A stretch of 64,000 nucleotides of DNA from an uncultured Bacteroidia bacterium (GCA_938005475.1 CALLNY010000022.1:1-64000), one strand, 5' to 3'. Counted from the stretch's first letter, positions 17,741 through 25,396 are shown. A program made the numbers and translations. The notes: generated from the letters alone by a model not told the origin.

Positions 17741-20737
17741 TCATAAACTTTCATTTGATTCTTCTATGTTATTTTCTTTAAACGCTAGATAATCTTTTTT
17801 TATACGTTCCATCAAATTAGAAGGAGCATATTTTAATAAATTTTCTACCGCAATTTGAAGTTCTTCTTTAAAAGCATGCTTTCTATGAAATTGGTAATAC
17901 CTATACCAAAGTTTGTAACTTTTATCATTTTTTACAAGAGCTTTGGAAAGCAAATCTAATTCTTTTTCTTGAAGGTTTAGTTTTTCATAGATATCAGCCA
18001 TGAGTACGACTGCATCAGACCAGTATGGATTGTGCGAAAATATTGCTTGTAAATGATTTTCTGCAGTTTTATAATCTTGTAATACAAAAGCCGTTTTGGC
18101 TTTATAATAGCGTATTTTGTCGGATGTAATTGGTATATTTTGAAACTTATCTAATTTTTTTTGATTTTTAGCATAAATATATTCGCAGATAGCGAGAATT
18201 TCAGGGTGTGTAGGATAGAAGAATAAAGCAGAATCAGCCGCTGGTAGCATTCTTTTATCTTCAAAATGAATAAAGCTTTCTAAAATTTGTATCCATGTAG
18301 CAGGTTGATTTTTAAATTTTTGTAATTCGTGTAGGAAGAATTCAGTAGATTTTAATTTATCAGCCATCGTAGCATATTGGGCACCACGCATGGCTTCAGC
18401 ATAGGTTATTCCTGAAAAATCCCACTCAACCCAATGGTCTAAATCATAAGCTTTAAAAATCAATGCGATTTCATGGCTAATTTTTTCGGTAAGTTGAGGT
18501 AAAATGACTTTCATGAAAACTAAATCATTGAGGGTGATATCATGATGCCCCGCAAGTAACTGCATGAATAATGCATTCAAACTATCAACCGAATTTTCAG
18601 CTTTTCGAAAAGGTTCTATTGCCATTTCTGGCATATAATTGAAATAGTAAAAACTTGCAAGAGAGTGCCATACCTGTTTTTGGTATTCAGGGAAATACTC
18701 AGAAATATACCTAGCCATATCTTGCCCCGCAAAAACATTGCCCTGCCATAAATAAGATAACATCTTTAAGTAAACAAAAGGTAAATATTCGTTATCAAAT
18801 TGTTTTTCAAGCTTTTTAACCATTTCCATTGCTTTTTGCGGGTCTTCGTATTGAAGTTGTATAATAGCTTGATTATAGTTCAAGGTATACAAACTGTCCT
18901 TTAGGTAATAACGCATAGGAACAAGATGAGTATCCAATGCCATGGATAGATATAGTAAATTTACCTGGTTATGAACACTTTGCGTTGAATTTGATAGTAA
19001 GCGAGCAAAAGATTTTGCCCAATCTTTTTTATCGTTAATTTTATACAAAATTGCTAAATTAGAATATACCTCCGTGAAATTGGGGTTTAGTTCTAGTGCC
19101 TTCTTCCAACAAATGACTGCTGAGTCAAGATTATTAATTTTGTAATAGAAATACCCAAGATTATTGTAAATTCTATCTGATAAATTTTTTAAGGAAAGGT
19201 AGTAATCAATAGAATTTCTAAAATTAGGTTGATAAAAGCCGATGTTAAGTTCAGCTGCATCAAAAGGGATTACCGCATAAGATGCTTTGTAGATTTGCAA
19301 GACATCCATTCTTAATTCATTATTGTTTATGTTTATACATCCATAATTATAATTTGCTTTAGGATTACCAATAGCCGCAGTGTGTGCCTTTAAATAATGA
19401 TTAGATGCTTCTTTGCGATTGTCAATAATCAATTGATAATCTGCTAATTGATTAAAATAAGAACTCATGAAAAGGTTAACACTTCTCCATTTATGGTATC
19501 CTTCCGTAAGTACCAATCCTGCAAGAACCGCCAAAAATATTGCTTTGAAAGATAAAGTATTCGGTTGATTTAAAACAAAAAATAAGTTAGTACGAAATTT
19601 AAGTAGTCTATGAAAATTAAAATACAAGTATATCAAAGTTCCTAGGGAAAAAGCGGCAAGGAAATAACTAAAAAAACGTTCAATTTGTAAGACGGTCAAA
19701 GGTTCTGCGTTAAATCCTATCCAACCAATAAATCCTAGGGTCATAATGGCTAATGCTTGATGAAGGATAATGAAAGGCAAATTCCCAGAAAAATTATCTT
19801 GGACTTCTGCATAAAATGCTTGTGAACTTAAAAAAGAAATCGATGCGGAAATCCATAAAATCAAAATTGGGCTTAGCCCTTTGGGTAAATTGAAATGAAA
19901 GTATAAATTTAAAGTCCAATATAAACCTATAAGAAAAAGTAGAATAATTGGAAAGTAAATCCATTCTACATCTTTTCGGTTTTTTGCTTCTTTTGCATTA
20001 GTAGCCCATAAGATAATCACAAAAGCTAAATCTTTTGCTGTCCAAACTAAAAAGAATATACATAAAATTGCAGAGACAGGAAAAGAATAGTAGACAAAAT
20101 GATAAATTTCTTTTTTTCCTTGAAATATGAAAACACCTGCAAAATAAATGAGAAAAAGCAATAAGAAACTGAAAAATTGTTGATACAAAGTAGTAGGATT
20201 ATCAGCGTTTTTGTAATGATATGCTAATAAAATGAAGATTAGAATAATACTAAAAGAAGCTAAACGCATGGGGTCTTGTCCTATTAAACAATAACCAGCT
20301 TGTGAGAAAATCATTGTAGATCCAAACAAAAAGTAGATAGCATAAAAAAGAAAACCTTCTATTTTACTGGAAACTGCCAGCAATAAACTCCACCCAACAG
20401 AAAAAAAAACTAAGTAAAAAACTATAGGTATAAGTCCAACTTGAATTTTATCTGCAACTAATACTTGAAAATTGTAAAAAACAGGTGCGTATAATTCAAT
20501 TGGAAAACCTTCCTGTGATTTTTTTATACTCACATTATCAATAAAATGCTCAGCAAATGAATGATACGGAATAAAAAAATCAAAACTTAAAAAGGTAGGA
20601 ATGATTGCATAAATTCCCGAAAAAAATAATACAATAAACGAAATCCAAAAAAGTTTTTTTCCGCTTTTTCCAATTCTGTTCCAAAAGTAAAAAGTACTTA
20701 AATATGGAAAACTCTTATAGGTTTTGGAATTTGACAT
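17741..20737 (-). CDS. large polytopic membrane protein with C-terminal TPR domain
   Basis: The 998-residue protein has about 11-12 hydrophobic helices in its first 410 residues, then a soluble helical part of nearly 590 residues. The clearest TPR units are DRIYNNLGYFYYKINNLDSA and FTEVYSNLAILYKINDKKDW (about 525-585), and weaker helical repeats continue to the end (for example YKTAENHLQAIFSHNPYWSD). I do not recognise a named family. The layout resembles multi-spanning proteins with TPR tails that organise envelope assemblies or glycan export, but no catalytic motif is visible and no function is assigned. It has its own promoter box and is divergent from the SKYDAD repeat gene. Confidence 0.7.
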   Translation of the reverse strand: MSNSKTYKSFPYLSTFYFWNRIGKSGKKLFWISFIVLFFSGIYAIIPTFLSFDFFIPYHSFAEHFIDNVSIKKSQEGFPIELYAPVFYNFQVLVADKIQVGLIPIVFYLVFFSVGWSLLLAVSSKIEGFLFYAIYFLFGSTMIFSQAGYCLIGQDPMRLASFSIILIFILLAYHYKNADNPTTLYQQFFSFLLLFLIYFAGVFIFQGKKEIYHFVYYSFPVSAILCIFFLVWTAKDLAFVIILWATNAKEAKNRKDVEWIYFPIILLFLIGLYWTLNLYFHFNLPKGLSPILILWISASISFLSSQAFYAEVQDNFSGNLPFIILHQALAIMTLGFIGWIGFNAEPLTVLQIERFFSYFLAAFSLGTLIYLYFNFHRLLKFRTNLFFVLNQPNTLSFKAIFLAVLAGLVLTEGYHKWRSVNLFMSSYFNQLADYQLIIDNRKEASNHYLKAHTAAIGNPKANYNYGCININNNELRMDVLQIYKASYAVIPFDAAELNIGFYQPNFRNSIDYYLSLKNLSDRIYNNLGYFYYKINNLDSAVICWKKALELNPNFTEVYSNLAILYKINDKKDWAKSFARLLSNSTQSVHNQVNLLYLSMALDTHLVPMRYYLKDSLYTLNYNQAIIQLQYEDPQKAMEMVKKLEKQFDNEYLPFVYLKMLSYLWQGNVFAGQDMARYISEYFPEYQKQVWHSLASFYYFNYMPEMAIEPFRKAENSVDSLNALFMQLLAGHHDITLNDLVFMKVILPQLTEKISHEIALIFKAYDLDHWVEWDFSGITYAEAMRGAQYATMADKLKSTEFFLHELQKFKNQPATWIQILESFIHFEDKRMLPAADSALFFYPTHPEILAICEYIYAKNQKKLDKFQNIPITSDKIRYYKAKTAFVLQDYKTAENHLQAIFSHNPYWSDAVVLMADIYEKLNLQEKELDLLSKALVKNDKSYKLWYRYYQFHRKHAFKEELQIAVENLLKYAPSNLMERIKKDYLAFKENNIEESNESL

Positions 20738-20748
20738 AAAATTTTTCG

Positions 20749-20756
20749 CAAAATTA
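20749..20756 (-). promoter_or_regulatory. -7 promoter box of the membrane-TPR gene
   Basis: The minus strand reads TAATTTTG, an exact consensus match ending 11 nt before the ATG at 20737. Confidence 0.55.
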
Positions 20757-20814
20757 TAATTTTTCAGTAACTTATGGCAACCTTTTTGCGTATATTAATT
20801 AAACTATAATCAAA

Positions 20815-21144
20815 ATGAGAATGCTAATCTTTATTTTAATGCTGGCAACAGGATTTAATGCTTATGCACAACCTGTTTTTAAAGTTTCTAGTAAGCATGA
20901 AGCAGATGTCAAAGTATTTGCTGCAAATTCAAAATATGATGCTGATTTAGTAGTATTTGAAGTCAGTAGTAAATACGAAGCAGATAAAGATGGTTTATGG
21001 TTTTTTACTAATTCAAAGTATGATGCAAAAAAGAAAATCTTTTTTGTAGACTCTAAATATGAGGCAGATATTATTGTTTATTTTGCTAATTCTAAATATG
21101 ACGCAGGTTGGAGAAACCAGTCCAAAATTGGTAAATGGAAATGA
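20815..21144 (+). CDS. secreted six-fold SKYDAD repeat protein (DUF6150-like)
   Basis: After a signal peptide (MRMLIFILMLATGFNAYAQ), nearly all of this 109-residue protein is six copies of a unit of about 15 residues: a beta-strand-like hydrophobic stretch followed by SKYxAD. The units alternate: repeats 1, 3 and 5 carry (S/D)SK(H/Y)EAD, and repeats 2, 4 and 6 carry NSKYDA. The true period is therefore about 31 residues. It resembles small repeat proteins annotated as DUF6150; no biochemical role is known to me. A short periplasmic or surface beta-solenoid is plausible from the pattern. It is monocistronic with a strong terminator right after it, and divergent from the membrane-TPR gene. Confidence 0.75.
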   Translation: MRMLIFILMLATGFNAYAQPVFKVSSKHEADVKVFAANSKYDADLVVFEVSSKYEADKDGLWFFTNSKYDAKKKIFFVDSKYEADIIVYFANSKYDAGWRNQSKIGKWK

Positions 21145-21148
21145 ATTT

Positions 21149-21190
21149 CAATAAAAAAAGAGACTTTTTATCAAAGTCTCTTTTTTATTG
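21149..21190. terminator. bidirectional intrinsic terminator between convergent genes
   Basis: CAATAAAAAAAGAGACTTT pairs with AAAGTCTCTTTTTTATTG around a five-base loop. The A-rich and T-rich arms give a U tract on either strand, so it can end both the SKYDAD gene and the YqaE-like gene that converges on it. Confidence 0.85.
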
Positions 21191-21204
21191 AAAAGATTAA
21201 CTAC

Positions 21205-21594
21205 TTACGAACTTTTAATTATCTTAATAAATCCGTAAATCCAGCCGGGTAATAAGAATAAAAAGCAAAGTAATAAACATATCCACCATGCTTTATCCCA
21301 GTCTGTTATAAGTCCAACCCATAACCAAATAAGACCTGGCAATAAAATAGCTAAAATAATAGCAAGAGTTTTACTCATTCCTCCTACCATTTTTTTACTA
21401 AATGCTTTAAATACTAACTTGTGGTACCATTTAATTTTAGATTTTCTCAGCTTTTCTACTTTTTCTGTTTTAACAGTTTCAATTTTTGTTTGAACTTCTA
21501 CACTAGAAACAGCAGGAGTGATACCCGCAAATGCAAAATGGTTTACAAATACCATCACGAACATTACAACAATTTTACTTACTAAATTTTTCAT
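21205..21594 (-). CDS. YqaE/Pmp3-like membrane protein with N-terminal signal sequence
   Basis: This 129-residue protein has a signal peptide (ending VNHFAFAG), a basic linker of about 50 residues (KTEKVEKLRKSKIKWYHK), and two hydrophobic hairpin helices at the end: KTLAIILAILLPGLIWLWVG and a second rich in aromatic residues and leucine, ending GWIYGFIKII. The paired helices with the LAI(L)LP motif and the PG before the last helix resemble the YqaE/Pmp3 family, small stress-induced membrane proteins. Known family members usually lack the signal peptide and linker, which makes this an extended variant. It has a perfect -7 box and two copies of an AACTTTTAGTT box upstream. Confidence 0.6.
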   Translation of the reverse strand: MKNLVSKIVVMFVMVFVNHFAFAGITPAVSSVEVQTKIETVKTEKVEKLRKSKIKWYHKLVFKAFSKKMVGGMSKTLAIILAILLPGLIWLWVGLITDWDKAWWICLLLCFLFLLPGWIYGFIKIIKSS

Positions 21595-21622
21595 ATGATA
21601 TTATATGGTTGAATAATTGTCT

Positions 21623-21630
21623 CAAAATTA
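21623..21630 (-). promoter_or_regulatory. -7 promoter box of the YqaE-like gene
   Basis: The minus strand reads TAATTTTG, 28 nt before the start at 21594. A TTTG (minus strand, 21648-21651) lies 17 bp upstream as a candidate -33 element. Confidence 0.6.
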
Positions 21631-21654
21631 CAACAGTTTTTTTAAATCAAAATA

Positions 21655-21687
21655 CAACTTTTAGTTTTTTTTTTGAAACTTTTAGTT
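21655..21687. promoter_or_regulatory. two AACTTTTAGTT boxes, candidate operator
   Basis: AACTTTTAGTT occurs at 21656-21666 and again at 21677-21687, exactly 21 bp (two helical turns) apart and directly beyond the candidate -33 element of the YqaE-like gene. The same box precedes the XRE regulator gene at 25250. Confidence 0.4.
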
Positions 21688-21712
21688 TTAATATTACAAC
21701 ATTATTGCAAAA

Positions 21713-21738
21713 AATAAAAAAGCAGGCATAAGCCTGCT
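21713..21738 (-). terminator. intrinsic terminator of the T9SS repeat-protein gene
   Basis: A perfect 7-bp stem AGCAGGC/GCCTGCT with an ATAA loop is followed on the minus strand by TTTTTATTTT. It lies 25 nt beyond the stop at 21763. Confidence 0.85.
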
Positions 21739-21762
21739 ATCCGAGCCTTTACAAAAACATTA

Positions 21763-23139
21763 TTACTCCTTTATTATTTTACCTGTATAGATTTTATTTT
21801 CTATTTGTAATTTATAAGTGTAAATTCCATCAGTTAAATGCCCCAGTTCAATGGTTTGATTTAAAGGAGCTTTTAATACCAATTGCCCCTGCAAATTATA
21901 CATTTCTATATTGCCTTCTTTTACTCCGTTGATAAAAAGCTGATTCTTAACAGGATTTGGGTATAATACAGGATTATTTTGTGAATTAGCTTGATTTTTT
22001 GATTTTGTGGTAATAGTTCTTGTTGAATAGTAATAATCACTTTCTTCGTTTAATACATAATTGATACCATCATGAACGTATTTGTCCTCAGCAATTAGCA
22101 TAAAATCAAAATAATGAGATTCCATATCTATTAAATATTCTTGAGATAAAATTGATGAATAAAATGTTGTATAAAAACTACTATAAGGTAAAAGTAAATC
22201 GTTATTGTTATAATTTTGGTCATAAAAATAAATTATTTTGTAGTCTTCTTCCCAAGAATTCGTGTTATCATTCCAATAAAGGACTTCCTCCTCGTCTAAT
22301 AAACCATTAGCATCATAAGTAAACACGGTTTTGATTGTATCAACCCAAGAACCTAAAAAGTTATTTACATAGTTTTGTTCTTTTATCATAAGAATTTGCT
22401 GATTAAAATTGTAATAATAATCAAAACGATGGCTTTCTTTATAGGAACTGCTATTGTCATCAAAATCATAATAAGTTAAATAGTCAAGATCTTGATTGGC
22501 ATTATAATCGTATTCTACCTTGTAAGACTTATCAAATTGCATAGTGATAAAATTAAGTTCGTACCATTCTTCAATGGAAATCATATTATTCATGTTGTAA
22601 GTAATATCACTATACATTACTTTTAACCAAGAGCCAGAATACCAAATGTAAAGATTTTCTTCATCAATTAAATTACCAATATAATTGATTTCAAGTTTAA
22701 TATTTTTATCCCATGAAAAAGTTATATTATCATAATCGTAAACTATTATCTCTGCCAATTTGTCATCAATTGTATAAATATATTCTTCTTTTGAAACTTC
22801 TTCCCAGTCCCCAATAATGTTTGATTCGTAATAAATCATCTCGGTAACAAAACCATCTACATCGTAAATATACTCAATTTTGGTTGTATCTGATACAATA
22901 CTATCTAATGCGTAGAGAGTAGTTTGCGTTTTATAATAATCCTTACGTTGATTTTGTTGATGTTTACCATAAACTAAATTTGGTGCAACTTTTAAATACT
23001 TAGCGTATTTTGCCCTATATTTTAAAAATTTTTCATAGATGTTCTCCTTTTCAAGATTTTGTGCTTGAAGATTGGAGATTGACATGAATACAACAACACT
23101 AAAAATAAAACTAATGATTTTAAACATACTTTTTTTCAT
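21763..23139 (-). CDS. secreted repeat protein with T9SS sorting domain
   Basis: The 458-residue protein begins with a signal peptide (VVVFMSISNLQAQ) and ends in a T9SS type A sorting domain (NPVLYPNPVKNQLFINGVKE ... LTDGIYTYKLQIE ... YTGKIIKE). Between them are about eight degenerate repeats of roughly 40 residues, each with a Y-x-Y-D or Y-N core and then an acidic Glu/Asp-Trp stretch (for example TYDANGLLDEEEVLYWND). They resemble the repeats of large Bacteroidota surface proteins and, loosely, YD repeats. It is very rich in Tyr, Asp and Asn. It is probably displayed or released at the surface; ligand unknown. It is monocistronic, with overlapping CAACTT/AAGTTG palindromes upstream. Confidence 0.8.
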   Translation of the reverse strand: MKKSMFKIISFIFSVVVFMSISNLQAQNLEKENIYEKFLKYRAKYAKYLKVAPNLVYGKHQQNQRKDYYKTQTTLYALDSIVSDTTKIEYIYDVDGFVTEMIYYESNIIGDWEEVSKEEYIYTIDDKLAEIIVYDYDNITFSWDKNIKLEINYIGNLIDEENLYIWYSGSWLKVMYSDITYNMNNMISIEEWYELNFITMQFDKSYKVEYDYNANQDLDYLTYYDFDDNSSSYKESHRFDYYYNFNQQILMIKEQNYVNNFLGSWVDTIKTVFTYDANGLLDEEEVLYWNDNTNSWEEDYKIIYFYDQNYNNNDLLLPYSSFYTTFYSSILSQEYLIDMESHYFDFMLIAEDKYVHDGINYVLNEESDYYYSTRTITTKSKNQANSQNNPVLYPNPVKNQLFINGVKEGNIEMYNLQGQLVLKAPLNQTIELGHLTDGIYTYKLQIENKIYTGKIIKE

Positions 23140-23185
23140 ATTGATTTAAATTTAATTTCACTACAAAAGTCATTATATTTTGATT

Positions 23186-23207
23186 AAGTTGAAGCAACTT
23201 AAAGTTG
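23186..23207. promoter_or_regulatory. overlapping AAGTTG/CAACTT palindromes, candidate operator
   Basis: AAGTTG-AAG-CAACTT (23186-23200) overlaps CAACTT-A-AAGTTG (23195-23207), both perfect inverted repeats, between two divergent genes. The half-sites resemble the CAACTTTTAGTT boxes at 21655 and 25249. Confidence 0.45.
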
Positions 23208-23274
23208 TTTTTCACAACTAAGAAATTACAATTAAGAATAATTTGATTGTAAAGTTGGATAAAAAATCTTTTTT

Positions 23275-23282
23275 TATTTTTG
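23275..23282 (+). promoter_or_regulatory. -7 promoter box of the aldo/keto reductase gene
   Basis: TATTTTTG is an exact TAnnTTTG match that ends 4 nt before the first ATG (23287) and 7 nt before the second (23290), suggesting a leaderless or nearly leaderless message. Confidence 0.5.
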
Positions 23283-23286
23283 TAGC

Positions 23287-24315
23287 ATGATGAAATATAA
23301 AATTTTAGGAAGCAGTGGCTTGCGGGTATCCGAGATTTGTTTAGGTACCATGACCTTTGGTTTAGAATGGGGAACAGGTGCAGATTATCAAGAATCTCGA
23401 AATATATTTTTTCATTATCTTGAGAAAGGAGGTAATTTTTTTGATACGGCCAATCGTTACACAGAAGGAACTTCAGAAAGATGGCTTGGAGAATTTGTGA
23501 AAGAATCGGGGAGAAGGGAAGAACTTGTAATTGCTACAAAATATAGTTTATTTACTGAACCTAATAAGTTTAATGATGGTGGTAATCACAGAAAAAATCT
23601 TATTCAATCCTTAGAAAAGAGTTTAAAACGCTTGCAAATGGATTATGTGGATATACTTTATTTACATGCGTGGGATTTTTCGACTCCTGTTGAAGAAGTT
23701 ATGCGTTCATTGGAGTATTTGGTACAGTCAGGTAAAATTTTACATATAGCTTTTTCAGATACGCCTGCTTGGGTAGTAGCTCAAGCGCAAACTATTGCGG
23801 AATTCAGAGGTTATTCTAAACTCTGTGCTTTACAATTAGAATATTCTTTAATTACTCGCGATATTGAAAGAGAGTATTTTAAGATGTGTGAACAAATGAA
23901 TCTTCCTATTTTAGCTTGGGCTCCCTTAGCTGGCGGTGCTTTGACCGGTAAATATCTAAAACCTGATTCTAATGAACCTAAACGCCTAAAACCTGAAAGT
24001 AAAAGACTTAATTCTAAAGCTATACAAATAACCCAAAAAGTAGTAGAAGTAGCCCAAAAGATGAATATAACGCCAGCACAAGTAGCTTTAAGATGGGTTA
24101 TGCAGAAAAAAAATAATCTCGTTATCCCTATTATCGGTGCAAGGACTGTTCAACAATTACAACAATCCTTGAAGGTTCTTCATATAGAATTGACTGAAGA
24201 CGTAACACAAGAACTCGATGAAGTTTCTAAAATAGATTTAGGTTTTCCGATTGAATTTTTAGCTTCGGATAATGTAGTTAACTTACTATGGAATGGATTA
24301 CAATATAAAATGTGA
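23287..24315 (+). CDS. aldo/keto reductase
   Basis: This 342-residue NADPH-dependent oxidoreductase belongs to the AKR superfamily. The TIM barrel begins LGSSGLRVSEICLGTMTFG. The catalytic tetrad is visible as Asp and Tyr in FFDTANRYTEGTSE (about 48-60), Lys in VIATKYSL, and His in DILYLHAWD. The cofactor phosphate-binding region near the C-terminus reads VIPIIGARTVQQLQQSL. The length and the GTMTFG motif fit the YajO/Tas-like bacterial group, whose substrates vary (aldehydes, sugars); no specific substrate can be given. It stands alone, with its own promoter box and a terminator about 95 bp downstream. Confidence 0.9.
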   Translation: MMKYKILGSSGLRVSEICLGTMTFGLEWGTGADYQESRNIFFHYLEKGGNFFDTANRYTEGTSERWLGEFVKESGRREELVIATKYSLFTEPNKFNDGGNHRKNLIQSLEKSLKRLQMDYVDILYLHAWDFSTPVEEVMRSLEYLVQSGKILHIAFSDTPAWVVAQAQTIAEFRGYSKLCALQLEYSLITRDIEREYFKMCEQMNLPILAWAPLAGGALTGKYLKPDSNEPKRLKPESKRLNSKAIQITQKVVEVAQKMNITPAQVALRWVMQKKNNLVIPIIGARTVQQLQQSLKVLHIELTEDVTQELDEVSKIDLGFPIEFLASDNVVNLLWNGLQYKM

Positions 24316-24409
24316 GTAAAACTGTAAAAAAATCTGGTTTATAAGGTTACCTTTTCTAAAAAACATCATAAATACAACGAGCAAATAAGAGTAAGTAATT
24401 TTGAATAGG

Positions 24410-24451
24410 GAGTGCTACATTTCAAATGAAATATGGCACTCTTTTTATTTT
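24410..24451 (+). terminator. intrinsic terminator of the aldo/keto reductase gene
   Basis: GAGTGC and GCACTC, extended by the inner pairing of CATTTC with GAAATA/G, form a long stem over an AAAT loop, followed by TTTTTATTTT. Confidence 0.8.
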
Positions 24452-24486
24452 GTCTGATAAAGTGAACAAAATCTTCATATCCACTT

Positions 24487-24511
24487 TAACTAATGGTTTT
24501 AAAATAAATTA
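24487..24511 (+). repeat. TAACTAATnnnTTTTAAA intergenic motif, copy 3
   Basis: TAACTAATGGTTTTAAAATA matches the copies at 13177 and 17519. It also shares weaker similarity with the next 50 bp after copy 1 (an AAGAGATA/AAAAGATA and TATTTACA pattern). Confidence 0.5.
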
Positions 24512-24635
24512 CACAAAAGATACTATTAGTAACAAATATTTACAGTATAAACTACTTTAAATAGACTATTTTAAAGTGAAACTCATTTTTTACCGAAAAA
24601 ATTTTTTTCTAAAACTGTGACTTCGTACCAAAACG

Positions 24636-24690
24636 GGTTCATTGAGTAGCGTTACTTAATGAAATGGCGGCTTCGCTTACTCAGACTCTT
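24636..24690. repeat. palindromic intergenic repeat, CATTGAGTAG family, copy 3
   Basis: The left arm CATTGAGTAGCG (24640-24651) is opposed by CTTCGCTTACTCA (24671-24683). The left half also carries an inner TTCATT/AATGAA inverted repeat, the same nested design as copy 1. Confidence 0.55.
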
Positions 24691-24766
24691 TTCAGAAATC
24701 CCTTCTTAACATTAAAATTATAATTTCATCATAAACAATTTGTTATGTAATTGTTCTTAAATTTTA

Positions 24767-25153
24767 TTACTTGTAATCAGAAATTTCCCTATTTTCAAGT
24801 TTATTTAAACGTTTATATATCTCAAAAATAGAATGTTCGTGCTGATTAACCTTTTCAATTAAACTTTTTAAATTGATTTTATCATTATGATTTTTTTCTG
24901 ATTGGTTTTGATTGTCTTTACTAAATTTTACGTCAGTGATATTTTCTTCTTTTAATAGATTGAAAAAATCACAAGGGTCTATTTCAAGCACTTCCAGCAT
25001 CTTTAATAATTTAGTAATTCCTACATCCGTTTGTCCTCTTTCAATTTTCCCATAAGCATTGGTTGAAACATTTAATTGCAATGCCATATATTCTTGGCTA
25101 AAGCCTTTTAACAATCTTAATTTTCTTAATAAGTTACCTAAATCTGTTTTCAT
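24767..25153 (-). CDS. XRE-family helix-turn-helix transcriptional regulator
   Basis: Using the ATG at 25153 (MKTDLGNLLRKLR) gives 128 residues; the track version adds 26 residues that cross the promoter. Residues about 5-65 are a Cro/C1-type helix-turn-helix (KGFSQEYMALQLNVSTNAYG, then KIERGQTDVGITKLLKMLEVL). The second half is a charged, probably coiled-coil tail (EKVNQHEHSIFEIYKRLNKL) suited to dimerisation. A dyad GCTACT/AGTAGC lies directly upstream of its own -7 box, so autoregulation is likely. Genes with related CAACTTTTAGTT boxes (YqaE-like, T9SS repeat protein) are possible targets; this is inference. Confidence 0.85.
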   Translation of the reverse strand: MKTDLGNLLRKLRLLKGFSQEYMALQLNVSTNAYGKIERGQTDVGITKLLKMLEVLEIDPCDFFNLLKEENITDVKFSKDNQNQSEKNHNDKINLKSLIEKVNQHEHSIFEIYKRLNKLENREISDYK

Positions 25154-25197
25154 GTTTACAATCTGATTTAATTTTATTATTTGTTTTTTAATTAAGA

Positions 25198-25205
25198 CAA
25201 AAATA
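25198..25205 (-). promoter_or_regulatory. -7 promoter box of the XRE regulator gene
   Basis: The minus strand reads TATTTTTG, an exact consensus match 44 nt before the ATG at 25153. It rules out the upstream start in the ORF track. Confidence 0.6.
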
Positions 25206-25283
25206 GCTACTTTTTGAATATCTAGTAGCACTAAATTGTTATAATTTACAACTTTTAGTTTTTTATTAAAATCTAATTTAGTG
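25206..25283. promoter_or_regulatory. candidate autoregulatory operator region of the XRE gene
   Basis: Two perfect inverted repeats abut the -7 box: GCTACT/AGTAGC (25206-25229, 12-bp spacer) and CACTAAATT/AATTTAGTG (25229-25283). The second pair encloses a CAACTTTTAGTT box at 25249-25260. Confidence 0.45.
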
Positions 25284-25396
25284 TAAGGTACAAAAATTTT
25301 AAAAAAAGCAACAAAAGTTTAATGAAAGCTATATATGAAAATGCTTAATTGTGTGATTTGTATAATCTTCATATTCTTGCGGTTTGATTAAATTGG

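Larger units (their letters stand above)
24316..24766. other. 451-bp gene-free region: terminator, shared motif and palindromic repeat
   Basis: No coding frame or remnant is visible. The region contains a terminator (24410-24451), the TAACTAAT...TTTTAAA motif (24487-24511) and a third CATTGAGTAG palindrome (24636-24690), so it parallels the gap at 13.1-13.8 kb in both content and order. Confidence 0.65.
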
